Part shown: piece after piece, positions 21,769 to 35,232 of the stretch
Layout of the letters: every line of letters starts with the position of its first letter
Numbering within the stretch: the first letter of the stretch is position 1
Source of the DNA: Ulva prolifera
Lineage: Eukaryota; Chlorophyta; Ulvophyceae; Ulvales; Ulvaceae
Direction of reading: 5' to 3'
Assembly: GCA_023078555.1 (NCBI GenBank)
Contig: CM041196.1
Span: 1,240,001 to 1,304,000 of the forward strand
DNA: 64,000 bases
Notes under the pieces: model-generated
The model's database searches: none
Seen by the model: only the letters and a program-made list of their open reading frames with translations
Told to the model about the DNA's origin: nothing
Made by a program: the position numbers and the translations under genes

Positions 21769-22826
21769 TGTACTGGGGTGGACGTGAGAACGGTCGAAAG
21801 ACAAACTGTTGAAAGTGCGGATGCCAGGCTGGGTGACAGCGATGGGATCTGTTGATTGCAAGAGGATGTCCAAAGAGAGCTGATGATGAAACAGCTGAGT
21901 GCGTCGCCCTTATATAGTTTTTCCACATGTGCGCGCCGCGATGCTACACAGCACAGCCTGAAGAATGCCTCAAGGCCCCGTCGACAGTGTCGCGGCATGC
22001 TCGAGATGATACGTGGTTCGTTCGTCGCAATTATGCATCGACGGCATGCGGTGTGCGTAGCCGCACACATATGCATTGTTCTTTGCCGTGCGCATGGCTC
22101 GGTGTGTTGTCGTGACAAAGGACAGAGGCCGGGAAGCGAGCCGTTGCCAGGAATACACACGCAAATCCACTCACGCAGTCATGGCACTAGGCCGGGCACG
22201 AGCACGTACCACAGCTCGGCCGGTGATGCCAGCCAAAGATTGAAGCCCCGCACGGAGCACAAGAGCATTCCCCTTGCACAACGCCACACTCAACCGGCGC
22301 AGAGCATTCGTCGGTGTGTTGTCGTGCATGCTCTTGCATGTGCGAGCGATATAAGCCGGGAACCCTACTACAAAACGGGGCAGAGACGAGGCTCGCTTAC
22401 TGCCATGCGTAGCAAATGAGCTTGCATGAACAAAGCCCGATTTGGCGCTGTAACAGCAGCATGCAGGGCATGAGGCGCCTCGCACACTGCGTCGTGCAGC
22501 TTGCAACACGTCCAGACATTGGGAGAATCCCGGAGCGACCGTTCAACGTCAGTGAGCCAGAGGCGGCAGCACTCGTGCCTGGCGCACTGCAGCGCCCTCG
22601 GAGTATGTAAGGGCGACTGTCGTTGACATATTCCACTTGCTCTCGCCAACCCCCTCCTGCAGCCAACACCGAGTACCGCTTCGCACAGCCTAGCCTTGCC
22701 AGTGTCACCAGCTCCGGTAACACGAGACCTTTGCAGCAGCCACCGATACTTCCGACATTCACTTCGCAATGTACGCTTCTCGTTTCGACTATTCACATTG
22801 TACAACGACAGCGTTCGTGAGGCCGC
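21769..22826. promoter_or_regulatory. Bidirectional promoter region, unit 2
   Basis: Minus-strand TATATAA at 21916-21910 is conserved. The plus-strand element has become TATGTAA at 22604-22610 but keeps the GGGCGAC that follows. Confidence 0.45.
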
Positions 22827-24360
22827 ATGGTCTCCCAATGCATCTGCGATCGTATCCTGAGGTGGCTGCAGCGTCACACCCTCGCCGACGCCGTGCAGGA
22901 CTTACGCAACAGGCCTCGTGTTCATGATGGCTGCCGGCACCGCGCTGGCCGCATCCGACCAGACCTTCGCGGCTCCCCGTACATCCGTTGCCTCCATGCG
23001 TCGCAAGCCACTCTTCACCACGTCCTCCTATGACCTGTCACTGTTCAAGACAGCAGGCCAGCCCTGGCCCAGCCACTCCCCCCCTACATACACACCTGCT
23101 GTCAGCGGTGGCGAGTCCAACACGATCTGGTGGGGCCCCCCCAAGGACGGCGACGAGGGGGATGAGGGTGACGAGGGCAATGAGGGCAATGAGGGTGATG
23201 AGGGTGACGAGGGCAATGAGGGCAATGAGGGTGATGAGGGTAACGAAGGCAATGAGGGCAACGAAGGTGACGAGGGGGACAAAGGCCTCGACGAAGGAGA
23301 CGAGGGCGACGAGGGCAATGAGGGCAACGAGGGTGACGAAGGACATGAGGGCAACGAGGGCAATGAGGGCGACGAGGGCGATGAAGGCGATGAGGGCGAC
23401 GAAGGTGCTGAGATGAACGAGGGTGATGAGGGTGATGAGGGCAATGAAGGTGACGAAGGCGATGAGGGACATGAGGGCGATGAGGGCAACGAGGGCAACG
23501 AGGGCGATGAGGGCGACGAAGGCGATGAGGGTGATGAGGGTGACGAGGGCAACGAGGGCAACGAGGGCGATGAAGGAAACGAAGGCAATGAGGGCAACGA
23601 GGGTGATGAGGGCGATGAGGGCGATGAGGGCACAACAGGCCATGGTGCATACACCGTTACCGGGGGCTCCACCGCTTCCTATGCCACTTGCAGCAGCTCT
23701 GCATCCGCAGCAGTGTACTCTGACATGAAGGATGCCCACCTCCACCTGTGCACTCAGGCTCTGACCGCGTTCTGTGACGAGGACTGGACTGGCTCCATCG
23801 TCCAGGTGCTTGGCTATGCTGAGGCCGCTGGCGTTGCTGTGGCCAAGGCAGTGGCCTCCGCTCAGGCTGACTGCGTCTCTGTCGGCAATGCCTTCGGCTG
23901 TGCTTCCGCCTCAGCAACCGCCGCTGCTTGGGCTGAGGCCACCGCATCCGCTCACGCCTCTGCTGTCGCATCTGCGTACGCATCGTGCCACTGCGAAGTC
24001 GATGTCATGTCACTGTCCATTGCCCAGGCTTCCACATTCATTGACTTGAGCGTTGCCGTCTTCGCCAAGGCTGAGGTCAAGGCTTGCACCCGAGGCAACG
24101 AGGCTGCCTGGGCTGCCGCATACACCAACTGTGCTGCTGTCGCCTATGCCAAGATCTGGACATTTGCCTATGCTGAGGCCATCGTCGAGTCCGGCTGCCT
24201 GTCCGCTGAAGCCCAGACTACCGTGACCGCCGCCACTGGTTCCAAGTTCCTTGAGATCGAGGGCTGCGAGACGTACGACGGCGCCGACGGCAACGCCGGG
24301 GGCTCCACAGCTGGCTCCAACGCCGAGACCATCGTCGAGGAGGTTGTCCCTGATCACTAA
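22827..24360 (+). CDS. Secreted acidic DEG-repeat protein, unit 2 (longest copy)
   Basis: Exons 22827-22861 and 22899-24360, again with a 37-base intron, 498 residues. Signal peptide and Cys/Ala domain are conserved in full, with all 11 cysteines. The array (23152-23631) has 52 tripeptides, ten more than unit 1, and every length change is a multiple of 9 bases. The domain carries KACTRGN where units 1 and 4 have KACTQGN. Confidence 0.7.
23152..23631 (+). repeat. 9-bp coding minisatellite (DEG/NEG), unit 2
   Basis: Fifty-two tripeptide units plus the Leu and AEM interruptions. The expansion lies mostly after AEM. Confidence 0.95.
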
Positions 24361-26304
24361 GCCGAACACCACACAGCCTGATTGGACAGTAGTTGCCGAT
24401 CAGCTGATAGGATGGATAGGCGGTGTGGGTTGCCTCACCACAGTAGTGCAGCTCTTCGTTTGCCTGCAAGGGTTCTCATGATGGGCTGATTAGAGTAGAA
24501 AATTCATTGTAAATTTCATTATAAAACCGATGTCTTCTATGACACGCGAACGAAGATACACATCGACAAAATGTACAAACTCACCCAATACTGTCCCTGC
24601 TTGTCACACATGGCCATCTGTGAAGAAAGAGCAGTGAGTAGATGGCACGGTTTGATTACCACACTGCGAGGTGGAAGCACGTGAGGACTGCCCCAGGCCC
24701 GCACCGTATGCAACAGCATTGCAATCAATGCGGGCAGGGTGCTTTCACACTCCAAGCCAGGCTATTTTGCCGATAGAACTCAAACATCATCCCTACTGTG
24801 TCTCGGCATTTGAGAATGACTTTCACACCCGGCGTCCGAGCAGCGTCATCAAAGCAGCGCCTGGGTGGATGTCATCTAGCGATACACCCCACAGTTGAGC
24901 ACAGGATTTAAGGGATCCATACACGCAGAGATAACTGGTGCATTTGGGCAGTGCAGGCTGCGGAGAATCACAGACCTGGCATAGAACAATGGCAAGCACA
25001 AACATTGTTTAAAAAGATGACCTCGAAAACAATCGACTCATTGAGCAGCAGAAGAAACAGTCCATCACATGCTGCCCTTTGGAAAGGTCATGAAGGATCG
25101 GCTGCATAAAAGCAGTCTTCTGTGCAAAAAGTGTGAGGAGCCCACCTGCATGACCGAGGGTGTCGGCTGCCAAATTTGGCACATTTGCACTGAGCCACGA
25201 AGCCTAGTTTGGTGGATTCACATGATGTGCATCTTTCTTCCGGCTTGACTTGCCATCAGAGCTTCAGACTTCCGAACGACGAGTCTCACACAGCAGCACC
25301 ACAACACAGCAGTCGTCTGTGAAATATCATGCATCAGTATCCCTTTCGTATACTACCGTATGCATTACGTATACTATAGTATCCATCAGCTCCGACCCAA
25401 CGCTGTCCCGCTACCTGAAGACAGTAGTACCGGCGGTCGGATTGCAATGTTTACAAATGGAGACGCCAGCTGCACTGCAGAAGCAAGAGATGCAGATGAA
25501 ACTCGTGCATCAAAGTGTTTGGAGCACCTGTCTGTCGAGTGTACTGACGCATGTTGATGGCATTATGCGCTTGGCCGATTGTGGCTAGCGGGGAGATAAC
25601 AGCTTGTGCTGTCCTGCATCTGGAGCACACGATATTTTAGGAGAGACAGGGCCGTTGCACACTCTGCTCTTGTCTGTCATGTTGATTAGGTGATGTCTAC
25701 AAGGTCTCAAGTTGAACACGTCTGACTTTCCTTTGGCGTGCTCAGTCGCGAGCCTTGGGCAGTTGATGCCGACGCGCAGGCTATAATATTCGCGGACCAT
25801 ACAATATCTCGTTTCCACGTTCATGCCTCGGTGCCCGCAGCTGTTTGGTCAAGCGGTTTGCGTCGCCTGAGCTTCGCTCCGGTACTGTCTGTGAATCACA
25901 GGTCAGTTTGGCATGCAGAAGCGATATTTGTGCAACTGCCTCATCGGAGACATAAATAGTAGCCTTCATAGTGCAGAATCCTGAAGTGGGCTTCAACACA
26001 TGCGATCTCCGTGGAAGAAAATACATAGCTGCAAGCATCTGAGAGTGCGAAGTGAGGAGTCAGCCAGCACCAACCCTGCAATATCAGCAAGTACAAGTCT
26101 GGTTCGAATAGCTCAGTAAATACGGTTGAGATGACATCAAGGCAGCGCCATCATGTGCACCAGCCGCGCCTAAAGTGGTGGTGGTGCTGTGGGACAGGTG
26201 CTGAAGGACAGGAAGGTGCTGAAGGACAGGAAAGCAGCCCTATGTGTGCCAGAGGGCAGTAACGCATGTGTAGCATGCAGAAACCAGGACACGGGCATGT
26301 CTTT

Positions 26305-26385
26305 CTGCAGGCGAGGAGCGCAAGGAGAGCATCGATATCGGGGCGGCAACGCAGGGCTTCCTCGACGTTGGCTATGTCGCCGGTG
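26305..26385 (+). pseudogene. trpA last-exon fragment, unit 3
   Basis: Keeps the CTGCAG acceptor and the GGAGCGCA block of the last trpA exon. It carries substitutions through the FLYLV region and loses homology after about 80 bases. Confidence 0.7.
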
Positions 26386-27399
26386 GCAGTGGCGCACGGC
26401 CCAAGCTGTACATGCAACGTCGGGGTCGGGCGGAAGCTCACGCAGCGGTCGAGCGTGAGTGATGGACTGCTGCCGGCCAGCCTGCGGTGAGAGCTGTGCT
26501 GCGGTGGCTCATGCCGTGGACATGCGGTGTTCGAACTGCAGCTCTGGGCTATCTGGCGTGCTGTCCTGTCCTGTCCTGATCTGGAGCGTGGCTTGAGGGC
26601 TAGTTGCGGACTCAAGGCACCGAAACAGTGGCACGCAACTGCTCGGGACTATGACGGTGGCAACAGGTCGGCGTCGGCCGTGGTGGCGGCGCTGTAGTCT
26701 TCAGGCTGCACTACACCCACATCTCTGCCAGTGCTGCTTCAGTGCACTGTAGCGGGACTCCTATGCTGTGGCTGTGCTGACTTGACACGAGCTATGCACC
26801 TACACTGTGTTTCGCTGCTGGGGTGTACATGTTTGCACTATGGCAGTGTTCACAGAAGAGTGAATGGGAATAGACAAGCTTTGTCTGTTCACACACTGGT
26901 TGAACAGAACGAAGGAATATCACTTGGGTGTACATATGTGCGTCATGGAAGTTGGTGTGGGCAGGCAGGTGCACATTATCCCGGGGTGTATGATAGCCGA
27001 TCGCATCAGGATCAGGATCGGCTGATTGATGTGGAAGGATGCACTATGTGTGCATATGTGCAGGTGAACCATTGCACTGAAGCCGATTTGTGGTCTGACT
27101 GCATTTGCATGCATGATGCCATGTCACACGGTACTGGTAGTGCCAATGGCACTCAAGCAAGTTGACTGGCACGCTTGTGCTATTCTGGGTGCCTGGGTCA
27201 CGCTTGACCCTCAGACACTTTCATGTTTGTGCAACGGTGGCACTGTGATAGCCCAAGCAGAAGGCACTGACGTCAGCATACAGTGGAGGTGTAGGATCAG
27301 CATGGGTGGTTTTTGGTTACATGAAATCTAGCAATGTTGCGGCAACCAAACAACACTGCTATTTATTTGCACCGCCTACACGTGGATGCTGCAGCTACT

Positions 27400-27989
27400 C
27401 TACGCCGTTCCCAGAGCAGGGAAGTCAGACACGGAGACCAGTCTGGGGCCTTGTGCCGGACGAACCGGGGCCTTTGCAGCCATGGTGGCTTGCTTGTATG
27501 TGCGTGCTGGGGCTTTGGCAGCAGGCTTCTTCACTGCTTCAACCCAGCCTACCTTGATTGGGGTGGCAGTGGCTGCGGACATATTACTGTTGGAGCGGGC
27601 AACAGGGGTCACAGTCTTCACCGAAGCGAGTTTGCCAGGGCGGGCACCGGGCTCGACCGCATGGCTCGAGGTGGCGGACGCCTGGGGCCCCTTCTTCTTG
27701 CCACCGGAGCGACCATTGGAGCGTCCAGCACCGGCGGCCTTGCGGCAGCGCTTCTCCTTCTTTGACAAAACCGTCTTCCACGTCCGCTCAGAGCTCGTTG
27801 GAGGGAACCGCACGCCGGCAGTGCATGTGGCTGCAAGGTTGATCGCGGCTGAACCCCTGCAGAGTGTGCGCGGGTGAGGGCAGGCCACAAGCACATCATG
27901 AAGTCACTGTCATGACGATGTGTCATATACAGGCTTCGTGAAACATCTAAACTTGCATGCCAAGGTGCAGCGTGCTTGGGGTCGCACAT
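27400..27989 (-). CDS. Basic Lys/Ala-rich protein, unit 3
   Basis: Exons 27989-27908 and 27830-27400, 170 residues. Here the leader is in frame from the first ATG (MCDPKHAAPWHASLDV). The product is almost identical to unit 4. Confidence 0.55.
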
Positions 27990-29047
27990 TGTACTGGGGT
28001 GGACGTGAGAACGGTCGAAGGATAAACTGTTGAAAGTGCGGATGCCTGGCTGGGTGACAGCGATGGGATCTTTTGATTGCAAGAGGATACCCAAAGAGAG
28101 CTGATGGTGAAACAGCTGAGTGCGTCGCCCTTATATAGTTTTTCCACATGTGCGCGCCGCGATGCTACACAGCACAGCCTGAAGAATGCCTCAAGGCCCC
28201 GTCGACAGTGTCGCGGCATGCTCGAGATGATACGTGGTTCGTTCGTCGCAATTATGCATCGACGGCATGCGGTGTGCGTAGCCGCACACATATGCATTGT
28301 TCTTTGCCGTGCGCATGGCTCGGTGTGTTGTCGTTACAAAGGACAGAGGCCGGGAAGCGAGCCGTTGCCAGGAATACACACGCAAATCCACTCACGCAGT
28401 CATGGCACTAGGCCGGGCACGAGCACGTACCACAGCTCGGCCGGTGATGCCAGCCAAAGATTGAAGCCCCGCACGGAGCACAAGAGCATTCCCCTTGCAC
28501 AACGCCACACTCAACCGGCGCAGAGCATTCGTCGGTGTGTTGTCGTGCATGCTCTTGCATGTGCGAGCGATATAAGCCGGGAACCCTACTACAAAACGGG
28601 GCAGAGACGAGGCTCGCTTACTGCCATGCGTAGCAAATGAGCTTGCATGAACAAAGCCCGATTTGGCGCTGTAACAGCAGCATGCAGGGCATGAGGCGCC
28701 TCGCACACTGCGTCGTGCAGCTTGCAACACGTCCAGACATTGGGAGAATCCCGGAGCGACCGTTCAACGTCAGTGAGCCAGAGGCGGCAGCACTCGTGCC
28801 TGGCGCACTGCAGCGCCCTCGGAGTATGTAAGGGCGACTGTCGTTGACATATTCCACTTGCTCTCGCCAACCCCCTCCTGCAGCCAACACCGCGTAACGC
28901 TTCGCACAGCCTAGCCTTGCCAGTGTCACCAGCTCCGGTAACACGAGACCTTTGCAGCAGCCACCGATACTTCCGACATTCACTTCGCAATGTACGCTTC
29001 TCGTTTCGACTATTCACATTGTACAACGACAGCATTCGTGAGGCCGC
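27990..29047. promoter_or_regulatory. Bidirectional promoter region, unit 3
   Basis: Minus-strand TATATAA at 28137-28131; plus-strand TATGTAA at 28825-28831, each followed by GGGCGAC. Confidence 0.45.
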
Positions 29048-30545
29048 ATGGTCTCCCAATGCATCTGCGATCGTATCCTGAGGTGGCTGCAGCGTCACAC
29101 CCTCGCCGACGCCGTGCAGGACTTACGCAACAGGCCTCGTGTTCATGATGGCTGCCGGCACCGCGCTGGCCGCATCCGACCAGACCTTCGCGGCTCCCCG
29201 TACATCCGTTGCCTCCATGCGTCGCAAGCCACTCTTCACCACGTCCTCCTATGACCTGTCACTGTTCAAGACAGCAGGCCAGCCCTGGCCCAGCCACTCC
29301 CCCCCTACATACACACCTCCTGTCAGCGGCGGCGAGTCCAACACGATCTGGTGGGGCCCCCCCAAGGACGGCGACGAGGGGGATGAGGGTGACGAGGGCA
29401 ATGAGGGCAATGAGGGTGATGAGGGTAACGAAGGCAATGAGGGCAACGAAGGTGACGAGGGGGACAAAGGCCTCGACGAAGGAGACGAGGGCGACGAGGG
29501 CAATGAGGGCAATGAGGGTGACGAAGGACATGAGGGCAACGAGGGCAATGAGGGCGACGAGGGCGATGAAGGCGATGAGGGCGACGAAGGTGCTGAGATG
29601 AACGAGGGTGATGAGGGTGATGAGGGCAATGAAGGTGACGAAGGCGATGAGGGACATGAGGGCGATGAGGGCAACGAAGGGAACGAGGGCGATGAGGGCG
29701 ACGAAGGCGATGAGGGTGATGAGGGTGATGAGGGCAACGAGGGCAACGAGGGCGATGAAGGAAACGAAGGCAATGAGGGCAACGAGGGTGATGAGGGCGA
29801 TGAGGGCGATGAGGGCACAACCGGCCATGGTGCATACACCGTTACCGGGGGCTCCACCGCTTCCTATGCCACTTGCAGCAGCTCTGCATCCGCATCAGTG
29901 TACTCTGACATGAAGGATGCCCACCTCCACCTGTGCACTCAGGCTCTGACCGCGTTCTGTGACGAGGACTGGACTGGCTCCATCGTCCAGGTGCTTGGCT
30001 ATGCTGAGGCCGCTGGCGTTGCTGTGGCCAAGGCAGTGGCCTCCGCTCAGGCTGACTGCGTCTCTGTCGGCAATGCCTTCGGCTGCGCTTCCGCCTCAGC
30101 AACCGCCGCTGCTTGGGCTGAGGCCACCGCATCCGCTCACGCCTCCGCTGTCGCATCTGCGTACGCATCGTGCCACTGCGAAGTTGATGTCATGTCACTC
30201 TCCATCGCCCAGGCTTCCACATTCATTGACTTGAGCGTTGCTGTCTTCGCCAAGGCTGAGGTCAAGGCTTGCACCCGAGGCAACGAGGCTGCCTGGGCTG
30301 CCGCATACACCAACTGTGCTGCTGTCGCCTATGCCAAGATCTGGACATTTGCCTATGCTGAGGCCATCGTCGAGTCCGGCTGCCTGTCCGCTGAAGCCCA
30401 GACTACCGTGACCGCCGCCACTGGTTCCAAGTTCCTTGAGATCGAGGGCTGCGAGACGTACGACGGCGCCGACGGCAACGCCGGGGGCTCCACAGCTGGC
30501 TCCAACGCCGAGACCATCGTCGAGGAGGTTGTCCCTGATCACTAA
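29048..30545 (+). CDS. Secreted acidic DEG-repeat protein, unit 3
   Basis: Exons 29048-29082 and 29120-30545, 486 residues. The array (29373-29816) has 48 tripeptides, with four fewer than unit 2 before the Leu interruption and the same number after AEM. The C-terminal domain carries the KACTRGN variant. Confidence 0.7.
29373..29816 (+). repeat. 9-bp coding minisatellite (DEG/NEG), unit 3
   Basis: Forty-eight tripeptide units with Leu and AEM interruptions, the same pattern as unit 4. Confidence 0.95.
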
Positions 30546-32489
30546 GCCGAACACCACACAGCCTGATTGGACAGTAGTTGCCGATCAGCTGATAGGATGG
30601 ATAGGCGGTGTGGGTTGCCTCACCACAGTAGTGCAGCTCTTCGTTTGCCTGCAAGGGTTCTCATGATGGGCTGATTAGAGTAGAAAATTCATTGTAAATT
30701 TCATTATAAAACCGATGTGTTCTATGACACGCGAACGAAGATACACATCGACAAAATGTACAAACTCACCCAATACTGTCCCTGCTTGTCACACATGGCC
30801 ATCTCTGAAGAAAGAGCAGTGAGTAGATGGCACGGTTTGATTACCACACTGCGAGGTGGAAGCACGTGAGGACTGCCCCAGGCCCGCACCGTATGCAACA
30901 GCATTTCAATCAATGCGGGCAGGGTGCTTTCACACTCCAAGCCAGGCTATTTTGCCAATAGAACTCAAACATCATCCCTACTCTGTCTCGGCATTTGAGA
31001 ATGACTTGCACACCCGGCGTCCGAGCAGCGTCATCAAAGCAGCGCCTGGGTGGATGTCATCTAGCGATACACCCCACAGTTGAGCACAGGATTTAAGGGA
31101 TCCATACACGCAGAGATAACTGGTGCATTTGGGCAGTGCAGGCTGCGGAGAATCACAGACCTGGCATAGAACAATGGCAAGCACAAACATTGTTTAAAAA
31201 GATGACCTCGAAAACAATCGACTCATTGAGCAGCAGAAGAAACAGTCCATCACATGCTGCCCTTTGGAAAGGTCATGAAGGATCGGCTGCATAAAAGCAG
31301 TCTTCTGTGCAAAAAGTGTGAGGAGCCCACCTGCATGACCGAGGGTGTCGGCTGCCAAATTTGGCACATTTGCACTGAGCCACGAAGCCTAGTTTGGTGG
31401 ATTCACATGATGTGCATCTTTCTTCCGGCTTGACTTGCCATCAGAGCTTCAGACTTCCGAACGACGAGTCTCACACAGCAGCACCACAACACAGCAGTCG
31501 TCTGTGAAATATCATGCATCAGTATCCCTTTCGTATACTACCGTATGCATTACGTATACTATAGTATCCATCAGCTCCGACCCAACGCTGTCCCGCTACC
31601 TGAAGACAGTAGTACCGGCGGTCGGATTGCAATGTTTACAAATGGAGACGCCAGCTGCACTGCAGAAGCAAGAGATGCAGATGAAACTCGTGCATCAAAG
31701 TGTTTGGAGCACCTGTCTGTCGAGTGTACTGACGCATGTTGATGGCATTATGCGCTTGGCCGATTGTGGCTAGCGGGGAGATAACAGCTTGTGCTGTCCT
31801 GCATCTGGAGCACACGATATTTTAGGAGAGACAGGGCCGTTGCACACTCTGCTCTTGTCTGTCATGTTGATTAGGTGATGTCTACAAGGTCTCAAGTTGA
31901 ACACGTCTGACTTTCCTTTGGCGTGCTCAGTCGCGAGCCTTGGGCAGTTGATGCCGACGCGCAGGCTATAATATTCGCGGACCATACAATATCTCGTTTC
32001 CACGTTCATGCCTCGGTGCCCGCAGCTGTTTGGTCAAGCGGTTTGCGTCGCCTGAGCTTCGCTCCGGTACTGTCTGTGAATCACAGGTCAGTTTGGCATG
32101 CAGAAGCGATATTTGTGCAACTGCCTCATCGGAGACATAAATAGTAGCCTTCATAGTGCAGAATCCTGAAGTGGGCTTCAACACATGCGATCTCCGTGGA
32201 AGAAAATACATAGCTGCAAGCATCTGAGAGTGCGAAGTGAGGAGTCAGCCAGCACCAACCCTGCAATATCAGCAAGTACAAGTCTGGTTCGAATAGCTCA
32301 GTAAATACGGTTGAGATGACATCAAGGCAGCGCCATCATGTGCACCAGCCGCGCCTAAAGTGGTGGTGGTGCTGTGGGACAGGTGCTGAAGGACAGGAAG
32401 GTGCTGAAGGACAGGAAAGCAGCCCTATGTGTGCCAGAGGGCAGTAACGCATGTGTAGCATGCAGAAACCAGGACACGGGCATGTCTTT

Positions 32490-32570
32490 CTGCAGGCGAG
32501 GAGCGCAAGGAGAGCATCGATATCGGGGCGGCAACGCAGGGCTTCCTCGACGTTGGCTATGTCGCCGGTG
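32490..32570 (+). pseudogene. trpA last-exon fragment, unit 4
   Basis: Same fragment as in unit 3, offset by 6185 bases, with the CTGCAG acceptor retained. Confidence 0.7.
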
Positions 32571-33584
32571 GCAGTGGCGCACGGCCCAAGCTGTACATGC
32601 AACGTCGGGGTCGGGCGGAAGCTCACGCAGCGGTCGAGCGTGAGTGATGGACTGCTGCCGGCCAGCCTGCGGTGAGAGCTGTGCTGCGGTGGCTCATGCC
32701 GTGGACATGCGGTGTTCGAACTGCAGCTCTGGGCTATCTGGCGTGCTGTCCTGTCCTGTCCTGATCTGGAGCGTGGCTTGAGGGCTAGTTGCGGACTCAA
32801 GGCACCGAAACAGTGGCACGCAACTGCTCGGGACTATGACGGTGGCAACAGGTCGGCGTCGGCCGTGGTGGCGGCGCTGTAGTCTTCAGGCTGCACTACA
32901 CCCACATCTCTGCCAGTGCTGCTTCAGTGCACTGTAGCGGGACTCCTATGCTGTGGCTGTGCTGACTTGACACGAGCTATGCACCTACACTGTGTTTCGC
33001 TGCTGGGGTGTACATGTTTGCACTATGGCAGTGTTCACAGAAGAGTGAATGGGAATAGACAAGCTTTGTCTGTTCACACACTGGTTGAACAGAACGAAGG
33101 AATATCACTTGGGTGTACATACGTGCGTCATGGAAGTTGGTGTGGGCAGGCAGGTGCACATTATCCCGGGGTGTATGACAGCCGATCGCATCAGGATCAG
33201 GATCGGCTGATTGATGTGGAAGGATGCACTATGTGTGCATATGTGCAGGTGAACCATTGCACTGAAGCCGATTTGTGGTCTGACTGCATTTGCATGCATG
33301 ATGCCATGTCACACGGTACTGGTAGTGCCAATGGCACTCAAGCAAGTTGACTGGCACGCTTGTGCTATTCTGGGTGCCTGGGTCACGCTTGACCCTCAGA
33401 CACTTTCATGTTTGTGCAACGGTGGCACTGTGATAGCCCAAGCAGAAGGCACTGACGTCAGCATACAGTGGAGGTGTAGGATCAGCATGGGTGGTTTTTG
33501 GTTACATGAAATCTAGCAATGTTGCGGCAACCAAACAACACTGCTATTTATTTGCACCGCCTACACGTGGATGCTGCAGCTACT

Positions 33585-34174
33585 CTACGCCGTTCCCAGA
33601 GCAGGGAAGTCAGACACGGAGACCAGTCTGGGGCCTTGTGCCGGACGAACCGGGGCCTTTGCAGCCATGGTGGCTTGCTTGTATGTGCGTGCTGGGGCTT
33701 TGGCAGCAGGCTTCTTCACTGCTTCAACCCAGCCTACCTTGATTGGGGTGGCAGTGGCTGCGGACATATTACTGTTGGAGCGGGCAACAGGGGTCACAGT
33801 CTTCACCGAAGCGAGTTTGCCAGGGCGGGCACCGGGCTCGACCGCATGGCTCGAGGTGGCGGACGCCTGGGGCCCCTTCTTCTTGCCACCGGAGCGACCA
33901 TTGGAGCGTCCAGCACCGGCGGCCTTGCGGCAGCGCTTCTCCTTCTTTGACAAAACCGTCTTCCACGTCCGCTCAGAGCTCGTTGGAGGGAACCGCACGC
34001 CGGCAGTGCATGTGGCTGCAAGGTTGATCGCGGCTGAACCCCTGCAGAGTGTGCGCGGGTGAGGGCAGGCCACAAGCACATCATGAAGTCACTGTCATGA
34101 CGATGTGTCATATACAGGCTTCGTGAAACATCTAAACTTGCATGCCAAGGTGCAGCGTGCTTGGGGTCGCACAT
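33585..34174 (-). CDS. Basic Lys/Ala-rich protein, unit 4
   Basis: Exons 34174-34093 and 34015-33585, 170 residues, in frame from the first ATG. It ends SVSDFPALGTA, like units 2 and 3. Confidence 0.55.
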
Positions 34175-35232
34175 TGTACTGGGGTGGACGTGAGAACGGT
34201 CGAAGGATAAACTGTTGAAAGTGCGGATGCCTGGCTGGGTGACAGCGATGGGATCTTTTGATTGCAAGAGGATACCCAAAGAGAGCTGATGGTGAAACAG
34301 CTGAGTGCGTCGCCCTTATATAGTTTTTCCACATGTGCGCGCCGCGATGCTACACAGCACAGCCTGAAGAATGCCTCAAGGCCCCGTCGACAGTGTCGCG
34401 GCATGCTCGAGATGATACGTGGTTCGTTCGTCGCAATTATGCATCGACGGCATGCGGTGTGCGTAGCCGCACACATATGCATTGTTCTTTGCCGTGCGCA
34501 TGGCTCGGTGTGTTGTCGTTACAAAGGACAGAGGCCGGGAAGCGAGCCGTTGCCAGGAATACACACGCAAATCCACTCACGCAGTCATGGCACTAGGCCG
34601 GGCACGAGCACGTACCACAGCTCGGCCGGTGATGCCAGCCAAAGATTGAAGCCCCGCACGGAGCACAAGAGCATTCCCCTTGCACAACGCCACACTCAAC
34701 CGGCGCAGAGCATTCGTCGGTGTGTTGTCGTGCATGCTCTTGCATGTGCGAGCGATATAAGCCGGGAACCCTACTACAAAACGGGGCAGAGACGAGGCTC
34801 GCTTACTGCCATGCGTAGCAAATGAGCTTGCATGAACAAAGCCCGATTTGGCGCTGTAACAGCAGCATGCAGGGCATGAGGCGCCTCGCACACTGCGTCG
34901 TGCAGCTTGCAACACGTCCAGACATTGGGAGAATCCCGGAGCGACCGTTCAACGTCAGTGAGCCAGAGGCGGCAGCACTCGTGCCTGGCGCACTGCAGCG
35001 CCCTCGGAGTATGTAAGGGCGACTGTCGTTGACATATTCCACTTGCTCTCGCCAACCCCCTCCTGCAGCCAACACCGCGTACCGCTTCGCACAGCCTAGC
35101 CTTGCCAGTGTCACCAGCTCCGGTAACACGAGACCTTTGCAGCAGCCACCGATACTTCCGACATTCACTTCGCAATGTACGCTTCTCGTTTCGACTATTC
35201 ACATTGTACAACGACAGCGTTCGTGAGGCCGC
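34175..35232. promoter_or_regulatory. Bidirectional promoter region, unit 4
   Basis: Minus-strand TATATAA at 34322-34316; plus-strand TATGTAA at 35010-35016, each followed by GGGCGAC. Confidence 0.45.

Larger units (their letters stand above)
19461..26200. repeat. Tandem segmental duplication, unit 2
   Basis: Same gene order as unit 1, beginning with a decayed piece of trpA intron 3 and exon 4. Its genes are 6221-6223 bases from those of unit 3. From about 24361 rightward it is nearly identical to the stretch 6185 bases downstream. No further exon was found in 19930-21176 or 24361-26200. Confidence 0.85.
26201..32385. repeat. Tandem segmental duplication, unit 3
   Basis: Nearly identical to unit 4 at an exact 6185-base offset from about 24361/30546 onward, with only scattered substitutions. 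The junction with unit 2 near 26150-26230 joins the start of the cationic-gene flank directly to trpA-derived sequence, so the fragment seen in unit 1 was deleted. A short 17-18-base tandem repeat sits at the junction. No exon was found in 30546-32385. Confidence 0.9.

Noticed and set aside
21856-22419. 187-codon plus frame in units 2-4
   Set aside because: Overlaps the promoter region and is disrupted in unit 1; no domain or signal.
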